A stretch of 64,000 nucleotides of DNA from Allodiplogaster sudhausi. Lineage: Eukaryota; Nematoda; Chromadorea; Rhabditida; Diplogasteridae. How positions within the stretch are numbered: the first letter of the stretch is position 1; the number at the start of each line of letters is the position of its first letter. Under the pieces are notes generated by a model. That model searched no databases, had not been told where the DNA came from, and worked only from the letters and a program-made list of their open reading frames with translations. The DNA lies in NCBI GenBank assembly GCA_945643635.1, contig CALZFC010000021.1:3955001-4019000 (forward strand). Reading direction: 5' to 3'. Below are positions 56,062-64,000 of this stretch, one piece after another. A program made the position numbers and the translations under genes.

Positions 56062-57917
56062 TGAGCCGGTTATTTTTACTTCTATTTGCGTGACAAATTT
56101 ATCATTTCACCTATTTCATGCAAAAATACAAGGGACTAATATACATAAGTCATTGCAAATTCGTGTCTAATATTGGATTTTTGTTAATCCTTTAATGCTG
56201 CTTCCCGAGTGCAGGAACAATCCTTAAAATGCTGCGCCTTAGAATGTTGCATGGTTTTAGATTCGAAGTCTAGAAAATGCATTCTTTTCCTTGAATGGTA
56301 CATGTTGCAAAATTCCGCGGAATAGAGAACGAATATATAAGCACGTTTCTTTTAAACAATAGATGAAAATATTTTAGATGTAAATATATGAGGTGTTGAC
56401 AATATTTTGAATTCGCACGCACGCTTTTCTTAGGAGAGAACGAAAAGGCGTAATAATTTAAGCTTACAACTTCATTGTTCAGAAAAAAATACTATTGGGA
56501 GTCTTGTTAATTACAAAAAATTGACCGAAAAAGGAGGTAGTGGCTAATGGTGCCATGTTTTTTTCTAATTCAATTGCTTGCTGCATGCATGCTATCTCTA
56601 GTCTCTCCCGGAAGTGCGAGATTCTGGCTGCCTGCGAAACTACCGGTTCAGCTCGTGCGTATCAAATAAGATTGCTATGCATCCGTAAGAGCTGCTGTTT
56701 TTAGCATTTGGAGAGATGCAGTTTGTGTGATAGAGAGACAGAGAAAGAGTGAGAGAGAGAAGGGGCGCTAGAAAAGGAGAGTTGGCGATAGACAGTAAAA
56801 TGAAAAAGAAAGAGACATGTGCAGAAGGAGAGGTTAGATATGCAGACAAAGTGAGACGGATACTTCCCCTCACGTGTATAATTATTTGGCCCGTCATATA
56901 ATAGACTCATTCGGCGTGAAGCGTACACCAATATTGCATTAGAAGTGGAAGTACGCCATGTTTTTTTCTGTTGATAGATGGCCGAAGTATTCGGAATTTT
57001 TCTTTATTGTCGTGTTAACGTTTTTAATTCGTCATTCATTCCACAATCCAACCTACCAGAAATTTGAATGTTGTGTTATAACTTTATCGCTTTTATTAAA
57101 TGACTTCCGTAACCCTTTTGGCAGTACTGAGAAGTTTTAATTCCCAGGAAGTCTGAAAGAAAGACATGTTTTCCTTCTATTAAAAAATTCACAACATAAG
57201 CGTGTATTGATGGTAGAATAAAAACGTTGATCCCAGGATATTCATCATTTCGATCTCTGCATCATTGTGCAGTTAGTAGGATACCGCTTGGCATCTGCGC
57301 TCACTTTTGATTTATTACGAGGAGTCTACTAGTTTTTCAGCCGATTTTCTCTTCAGTTTGGATGATTTATAGTTCGACCCCTCGTCATTAGCCATATGAG
57401 CAAATGTATATTATATCATAATTTATATACATAAACATATGTGTTTGTGCATATATGAATGTGACAGCGGTCACGAATGCACATAGCAAGGTCAAAAATA
57501 AAGCATCCTCCGAATCCAAAAATATCTTCCTGTGGAATTGTGCAAGGCAGCCGTCTAATTGTGACATGGCATGACTTTGTCTGGTTCTCTAGTCCTTTTG
57601 CTGGATATTTTTGTCTGTTTTGTTCCATGTCGTATGCTCCAGAAGAGAAAGGGAAACCATGATAAATAGAGTAAAGAGGGACATGGGTAACTAGGAAAAC
57701 AGCATAGTTTCCTACTTTAAAAAATTATTTCCATATCTCAATCCGTGAGCGAATCAGGGAATATAAATCATGGAAACATGTATTTCTGGTTGCAGTGTTT
57801 ATGCTCACTAAATACATCATAACCATCACTTGAAATATCGATTTGAATGAGCTTGCATACGGCTATGAGCGTTCTTAAACGAATCTATATATCTATATAT
57901 ATATATATATATATATA

Positions 57918-57980
<63 letters not shown>

Positions 57981-58880
57981 GGGCAGTATAGAGGAGCGGC
58001 CAACTCGCCTGGAGCATAACTGCGAGGGTGGGGATGTTCTTCAAGTGGATAGGGTAAGGGTTTGGCGGAGGGTCGACTTGTTGGAATGTGTGCCTCAGCG
58101 CCAAGAGGTCGACGATGCACAAGGAGAGACTTGAGGGGGATAGGAAAGGGAAGCAGCCGCCCCTTCCCCCTTCTACGGGCTGAGTTGATTTCCTGTCCGG
58201 CTAGCTCGCTCTCATCTCCAATCAATCTGCCGAGCTTCTTCTTTCTCAGCCTTTTTCTTCTTTCATCTATGCTGTCTGACGACGTTCTCGTAGAATAAGA
58301 ACCCCCCCCTCCCTCCTCCTCTTCCAAGACGTTACAATGCAACAATCAATTGCTTGTTGTGATTTCATGTTTGGTTGTATCTTCAATAACATAAATGTTA
58401 TTCTTAGTTTTTACAGCTCATTATTTAAAAAGGTGCGGCAAAAGGTAATTTGTATATGAATTAGAAGCGTTGTTCTTAGATTAATATATTTCACGAGATA
58501 CAGCTCTTAAGGAAAAATAAAAGATTGCCAGATGCTGTTGGCCCTCTGCATGCCTCTGGTGCAAAGAAGTAATCAACCCCTTCCCCATTCGATCCAAATA
58601 CCTCCCGCTCAACTTTCCGTGATATTTTCTGGTACTTTCTCATTCTTTCAAAATGATGCGAAGAAATGTACATATATCTCTCTTGATTGATATGTCATTG
58701 AAGATTTTCATATATGCATGTATATATACGCGACGCATCAATCTCCACATTATATTCAAAGTTTATGCATTTTAGGAATAGCAATTGAGGTGGCAAACCC
58801 AAATTCAAATGGCCACGGTTTTGCCATCCCAAAATCTTTTGGCCGAAGAGGGGGCCCAAGAGCCTGAACTTTTAAAAGCC
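56062..58880. other. Spacer with microsatellites, no gene seen
   Basis: AT-rich DNA with a GA-rich patch at 56730-56765, a (TA)n block at 57886-57976 and a poly-C run at about 58301-58308. At 58000-58300 both strands are open, but neither frame has splice sites or protein-like composition that I trust. Confidence 0.5.
57886..57976. repeat. (TA)n microsatellite
   Basis: About 90 bp of alternating TA interrupted by CTA or GTC once or twice; the longest TA array in the window. Confidence 0.95.
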
Positions 58881-58884
58881 TTAA

Positions 58885-59422
58885 GAGAGCCTCTCTGTAA
58901 TGATCAAGGAGCGTCTGCCCTGAGGAATTTTTGTTTTCTTTCACTTTGAAAACTTTATGAGGGATGTATCCCTTGTTCATAACGAAGTCTAGGCGGTCAG
59001 AAAGTTTAGAAAAATTTTTTTCACTTAGATATATGTCGTAATGTTCATAACTTTTGGATGACCATATCTAACGTTATACTTAATATTTCTCAATATTCTT
59101 TTCACTGTTCGAGTCCTTGTCGAAAACTACACAGAAAAGTCCCAGATGACCATATTCGAAAAATTAAAATTTTTATAACTTTTGGTCAATTGAATTTTTT
59201 GAAATGTCGTTTTCAGGCAATAACTATTTTTATTATTATGACTTGCAGAAAACTGAATCTTCCATAAGAAAGAGGAGAAAAAAATTACACATAATATGTG
59301 TCTACGAGGAAAAATCTCCGATCCTTTTTTTGGGTATCTGCATTTGAATATGGGTTTCTGAGCAAACTTCGGCTTTGGCTGCAAACCATAATTTCTTTCA
59401 AACTTCATCAATTTTAAAACGG
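58885..59422 (+). repeat. Left arm of the TTAA foldback element
   Basis: Inverted copy of 62893-63441. The mirrored reading frame in both arms (LMKFERNYGLQPKPKFAQKP, then KCRYPKKGSEIFP) is a by-product of arm identity; it is AT-rich and has no recognisable domain. Confidence 0.9.
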
Positions 59423-60562
59423 TCAATTCGATGTAATTTTTTATCCTCGTTAAAATAGTATATACTTTGTGTGCAGAAGAAATTAGTCTAAAGGCCTAAA
59501 ATTGACTTTTTGTGTTTTTGGCCTATTTCTGGTGTTAAAATACTCGTTATGGTGGCTCCTACAGTTCGCTTCGCTCCTTCCGTCGCCCACCATAACCTCT
59601 GTTTGGAACCCCTCTCACCCAGATGCTCGCCCCCACAACCAGACGTAGAACAGGAGTAAAGGCGGGCTTATCCCGTGACAGGACCTGAGCTCGCCGCAAT
59701 CTAACAACCATCCTATCAAGCCAGTCCTCCCAATGGTTCCCTCCCCTAAGAAGGGGCTACAAATTCCTCCATCTGTGCACTCCCGGAAGTCCCTGGCAAG
59801 CATTATCTATCAACCATTGCCGTCGCAGTGGAATCGCCTGGAAACATCCTAAATTAGAAACCCACATATATACTACTCACGTAGGGGACGGCTCAACTCT
59901 AGATTAATCTCCCCTGGAGGAAAAATGGGTCCAAACGCCCAAGCATCATGGTGTCTATCACGCCCAAGAATCAAAGAGGTTCCCATCTCCTCCAAACATC
60001 AATCACCGCTAACCTTACCCGGAAACCCTTAACTCTCCGAGCCCCTGACGACCTCTGCAGAACTAAGCACTGTCAAACGGGCAGTAAACAACATTCCCCA
60101 ACTGCCGCAATCCGGGCATTGTCTTGCACATTTTTAGCGGCCGACCTGGACCATCCTGCAAAAATCAACACCCCCGTCGCGAACTCCCAAAAACAACATC
60201 CACAGATCCTTGACACTGAATATGAAAACCCTTAGACTTAGTACCTGGATAACACACATGCCTGTTTCGGAAACACCTTGCTATTCCCTAAATACAACTC
60301 GATCCTTTGGAAGGAAAGGTCCGTGTCTTCACTTCTCTCGCCTCCTCTCCACCAGCACTCTTATTGCTTCTGTTTCCTTCGCTGGGACAAAATAAGCCTT
60401 TATCGTGCTCAACAAAAATTACTGGTCATGAAAAATAAGAAAAAGAATTCGAATTCCCAACATTTCATACACCTGCTCGTAAGTCACTCATGTACCAGCA
60501 GACAAGGCTTACCATGGATACCGGCGACTGACGACTGGCTGCCACCCTCGGGCCTGCCTGTT

Positions 60563-60722
60563 GAACAAGGTGGCTGACCACCTGGTGGCTGACCACCCTT
60601 TTGCTTACTGACCTCCACGTGCTCGCTTGACGAACAAGGTGGCTGACCACCTGGTGGCTGACCACCCTTATGCTTACTGACCTCCTCGTACTTGCTTGAC
60701 GAACAAGGTGGCTGACCACCTC
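60563..60722 (+). repeat. 69-bp tandem repeat
   Basis: The GAACAAGGTGGCTGACCACC phrase starts at 60563, 60632 and 60701, giving two full units and a third part. Each unit also contains an internal GGTGGCTGACCACC doublet. Confidence 0.9.
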
Positions 60723-60884
60723 CTTACAACATGCTGGTCCACGCGGCACTGCGCCGAACTTCTCTCGTCCCTCTCTCTCCCAACGTGGACGCCCTTTCCA
60801 AAACTTCTCCAACCGTTCACAGAACATGTAGCTTTCGTACCTACGAGACGTACTAAAAACCCCACCATTTACCCCGGAGAAATG

Positions 60885-61575
60885 GGGACTCCTGCACTTA
60901 TCCTAGCAAAAAACTCTCCTGCCCTTGTCTCTTCCCCCTGGTCCTCAGCCGACTCGCACTCCTCAAAGACCAACGCTATCCTCCCAATAAAGTAACCTAA
61001 TACTTATCACCAATAAGCAGGAATGCAAAGAACACCGGACTCATCGTGGAAATCAAAGATGCTGAAAATGACACCGGATTAAAATCTGCTAAAAACCAAT
61101 CATCTCTTCCACCCATAAGGGTAACGACTCCTGCAAAGCCAAACTAATCCACTGATTAACAAATGACAGCTTCCCTCTAGAAGAAAACTCATGTAAGCGG
61201 CGTTTACCAGTAAACGATGTTATCGGCACCAGAGCCCGAATTCATCCAAGCAAAAAACATTTCCGGCCCTTATCTATTCCCCCTGGCCATCAGACGACTC
61301 ACACTCTTCCAAGACCAACGCTATCCTCTCAATAAAGTAAACTAATACTTATCCCCGATATCCAGGAATGCAAAGGACACCAAACTCATCGTGGGAATCA
61401 AAAATGCTGAAAATGAGATCGGACTCACACCTGCTATAAGCCAATCATCTCTTCGCCCCATCACATAAGGCTAACGTCTCCTGCAAAGCCCAACCAATTC
61501 CCAGAATGACAAATGATAGCGTCAATTTAGAAGACATTCCTGTAAGAGGCGTTTACCAGAACACGATGTAATCGC
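60885..61575 (+). repeat. Tandem duplication of about 345 bp
   Basis: Landmarks recur about 345 bp apart: ACCAACGCTATCCTC (60969 and 61314), CAATCATCTCTTC, CTCCTGCAAAGCC and GGCGTTTACCAG. The two copies are diverged by many substitutions. Confidence 0.8.
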
Positions 61576-62892
61576 CAACTGAGGCGGGCCCCCGGCAGTC
61601 TCGTGACCTGCTTCTCTGCAGCACCCGACAAGCCATTTTACTGCTCGTTCCCGCAATGGAAATCGCTCGCTTCACCACACCAGCCCTTCTTGCCTGAACA
61701 ATGAAAACCGTTTGACTCCTCTTTCTCGCGTCAGAACGCCTATAACCAGAAGCATGATATTGGCCACCGAACTATTCTGAGGCTACAGAAACCTCACTCT
61801 AACATTCCTGAAAGCCACCGTTTGCCTGACACCTGTTGAAGTCAAAAAGCAACAATAGCCCACTGATCAAAATAGTAATGGCTCGACCAACCGCTTAAAC
61901 TTCTGAACATGGAAAATGTAGAATGACCCGTCGAGCAAAGCGCGCATAATCAGAGACAAGAAACAACGCCGACAATACCACTTCAACCCAACATCACACC
62001 CCTTGACGACCGAGACGCAACCTAACCGTCTCTCATGGACACTCGTGGTGTAGAATGACGAAACCCCCTCTTTCTCCCCCTTCCCTCCTCCCAAGGTAAA
62101 CAACCGCAACGCGAACCGCGCTCGCATCTGAGCGAGAGCATACTTCCAAACACCCAATTCTTTGGACCATTAATGGGTCATATAGATCGACTTTCCACAT
62201 AATATTTACTTTACAAGAAAGAGCAGTTAAAACTGAGTCGGATACAGCTTTTTCATCAAAATCTGAGGATACTTTTTTGGGAATACGTATGTATTTGAAT
62301 GCTGACTGTTGAAGGCGATATTGCTGAATATTTTTTAGCAAATATTTAAAATTAGTTCTTTTGAAATATCTAGCACCCAATAATGGTTATTCCCGAATTC
62401 TTTGCAGTTCTTTCATGATCTACCACTCAAAAGTACTCAAAATGTCAAGAAATTTCATTTTTACGAGCCAAGATGGCGAAATAAATGTACGAAAACTCCT
62501 TCAAAGCCAACTATCAGGTCATTTGTGAGCCGGATTTCTAGAAAGGTCATAACCATTCGAAAGAGCAGAGACTTTTATATAATATATCCACCGATGAAAT
62601 TATATTTAAATCTTTCATGATTAATTTAAATTATTAATTTAAAATTATAATTAAACCTGTACATGTTTCAGAAATCTTGAAATTTCGAAAAAAAATCGAC
62701 TACAGGATTCGACTATTTTGAGCTGTTCTGCGAAAGCTGGTAAAAATCGAAACTATGTTCGGAAAACTCTACAATAATGTTTGTTGAGACGAGAAACATG
62801 AATTTGATGTTCATTTTCTACTTTTGAGTACCATCCATGGTACTTTTGCCAGAAGAATGAAAAATAAAATGCAAAAAAATTTCTTGACTATT

Positions 62893-63441
62893 CCGTTTTA
62901 AAATTGATGAAGTTTGAAAGAAATTATGGTTTGCAGCCAAAGCCGAAGTTTGCTCAGAAACCCATATTCAAATGCAGATACCCAAAAAAAGGATCGGAGA
63001 TTTTTCCTCGTAGACACATATTATGTGTAATTTTTTTCTCCTCTTTCTTATGGAAGATTCAGTTTTCTGCAAGTCATAATAATAAAAATAGTTATTACCT
63101 GAAAACGACATTTCAAAAAATTCAATTGACCAAAAGTTATAAAAATTTTAATTTTTCGAATATGGTCATCTGGGACTTTTTTGTGTAGTTTTCGACAAGG
63201 ACTCGAACAGTGAAAAGAATATTGAGAAATATTAAGTATAACGTTAGATATGGTCATCCAAAAGTTATGAACATTACGACTTATATCTAAGTGAAAAATT
63301 TTTTTCTAAACTTTCTGACCGCCTAGACTTCGTTATGAACACTAGATATATCCCTCATAAAGTTTACAACGCTAAACTAAACAAAAATTCCTCAGGGCAG
63401 GCGCCTATACAAGCCTCCTTGAGTCTTACAGAGAGGCTCTC
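62893..63441 (-). repeat. Right arm of the TTAA foldback element
   Basis: Inverted copy of 58885-59422, with extra bases near the tip (AGGCGCCTATACAAGCC) absent from the left arm. Confidence 0.9.
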
Positions 63442-63445
63442 TTAA

Positions 63446-63877
63446 TTAATGCTTCAATTGTAAATCTAATAAACAAAAGCGAGATTTTCTGCTCTAAACT
63501 TGAGCCCGGCTCCGGACAAAACATTTTGAGCTGGCAGAACCGTGTCCATTTAAGTTTGCTACTTCAAGGGCTATTCAGCTTCTGGCCAAAATGTATTGAA
63601 AAGTATTTTCATATCTTTAGTGGCTTCGCGTCTAGCTAAACAATTCTTCTTCGCACTTTTGCGACAATTCGCGCACCGTGCATGAAAGAACGATTTGGCG
63701 GTTATCCGTTAAAGATATGATTGATTTTGGCGACGTTGACCATCCAGTAATGTGGATCTTTTCTTAACGAGCTATTCGAGGAAGAAAAATTATTTTCTCA
63801 GCACATGTGAATTTTGCTTTGGTAGAAATCCTCGACCTCGAAAGTTTTAACGATTTTGTTTATTCTTCACAGATATA
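63446..63877. other. Spacer before the last gene
   Basis: AT-rich, with no exon seen. It should contain the promoter or trans-splice site of the gene starting at 63878. Confidence 0.5.
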
Positions 63878-63937
63878 ATGGGAATCATTAGCCGCACTCC
63901 TCTTGCACTTCTCCAACAACCCAATTACGGCCGAACG
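63878..63937 (+). CDS. First exon of a gene running off the window
   Basis: After TTCTTCACAG|ATATA, ATG at 63878 opens 20 codons (MGIISRTPLALLQQPNYGRT) ending in phase 0 at a GTATGA donor. The acceptor-like sequence just before the ATG suggests either a 5' UTR exon or spliced-leader addition. The product is unknown from so little sequence. Confidence 0.4.
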
Positions 63938-64000
63938 GTATGATCGTGCATTCAAATCGCTCTCTTTTTGTACTTTACTAGAAAGTGTCCTCAAGAGACA

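Larger units (their letters stand above)
59423..62892. other. Interior of the TTAA foldback element
   Basis: C-rich, non-coding-looking DNA with internal tandem repeats and no transposase. Its base composition on the plus strand (C and A high, G low) differs sharply from the arms and the flanks, which suggests captured or otherwise foreign sequence. Confidence 0.6.
58885..63441 (+). mobile_element. TTAA-flanked foldback (piggyBac-type target) element
   Basis: The 4557-bp element is bounded by TTAA on both sides (58881-58884 and 63442-63445) and begins GAGAGCCTCTCTGTAA in inverted orientation at each end. The arms are 58885-59422 (538 bp) and 62893-63441 (549 bp), highly similar inside but diverged near the tips. 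TTAA duplication is the hallmark of piggyBac transposons, though the terminal bases are not the classic CCC type. I found no transposase in the interior, so the element is non-autonomous. A fragment with the same tip lies at 805. Confidence 0.75.

Noticed and set aside
59948..60235. 95-aa plus-strand frame in the C-rich interior
   Set aside because: It reflects the base composition (Pro/Thr/His/Gln-rich) and has no relation to any transposase or known protein.
59127..63188. Mirrored 94-99 aa frames in the two arms of the TTAA element
   Set aside because: They are the same sequence in both arms because the arms are inverted copies; the frame is AT-biased and Lys/Phe/Asn-rich with no domain or splice sites.
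1..64000. CRISPR arrays, bacterial operons, rRNA genes
   Set aside because: All tandem repeats seen lack unique spacers, genes are intron-rich, and no rRNA-like blocks are present.

Overview
The window looks like nuclear DNA of an animal, most probably a nematode or a close ecdysozoan relative. Genes are cut into many small exons with GT-AG (sometimes GC-AG) introns in consistent phase, and the recognisable products are animal-specific: a TOM40 C-terminus, a neuropeptide precursor, TMEM218, a CBM21 glycogen-targeting subunit of protein phosphatase 1, and a stargazin-like TARP. There are no bacterial operons, CRISPR arrays or phage genes. Most simple open frames are artefacts of CT/GA-rich DNA, so the gene models below were built by hand from splice sites, phase continuity and protein sense.

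Layout. 1-708 (+): last two exons of TOM40. 709-3650: repeat-rich spacer with a TTAA-type transposon terminus and a tRNA-like block. 4727-15541 (-): one 22-exon gene for a disordered, Ala/Glu/Pro- and Thr-Pro-rich protein of about 900 aa ending in a coiled coil, with alternative 3' ends. 15.5-19.3 kb: spacer, including a 62-bp polypyrimidine minisatellite. 19374-19707 (+): possible small gene. 19921-20582 (-): allatostatin-A/buccalin-like (LGLG-KR) neuropeptide precursor. 20927-23605 (-): unrecognised gene. 23805-24527 (-): TMEM218. 24.5-29.2 kb: low-complexity spacer. 29287-29981 (-): 5' exons of an unrecognised gene. 32113-35289 (+): PPP1R3-like gene. 38.9-48.3 kb (+): TARP/stargazin gene, one of whose introns contains a complete 6.3-kb BEL/Pao LTR retrotransposon (41023-47306). 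49941-55108: 5.2-kb Tc1/mariner element with 1.5-kb inverted repeats that carry genes. 58885-63441: TTAA-flanked foldback element. 63878-63937 (+): first exon of a gene that runs off the window.

Functional picture. The host genes are unrelated housekeeping, neuronal, ciliary and metabolic functions; nothing suggests an operon or pathway. The right half is dominated by mobile DNA: a gag-protease-only BEL element with a duplicated zinc-knuckle region, two solo LTRs with 4-bp target duplications, a Tc1/mariner element whose transposase is frameshifted but whose arms hold intact spliced genes, and a TTAA foldback. The most novel item is the long-TIR Tc1/mariner element with passenger genes mirrored in both arms.
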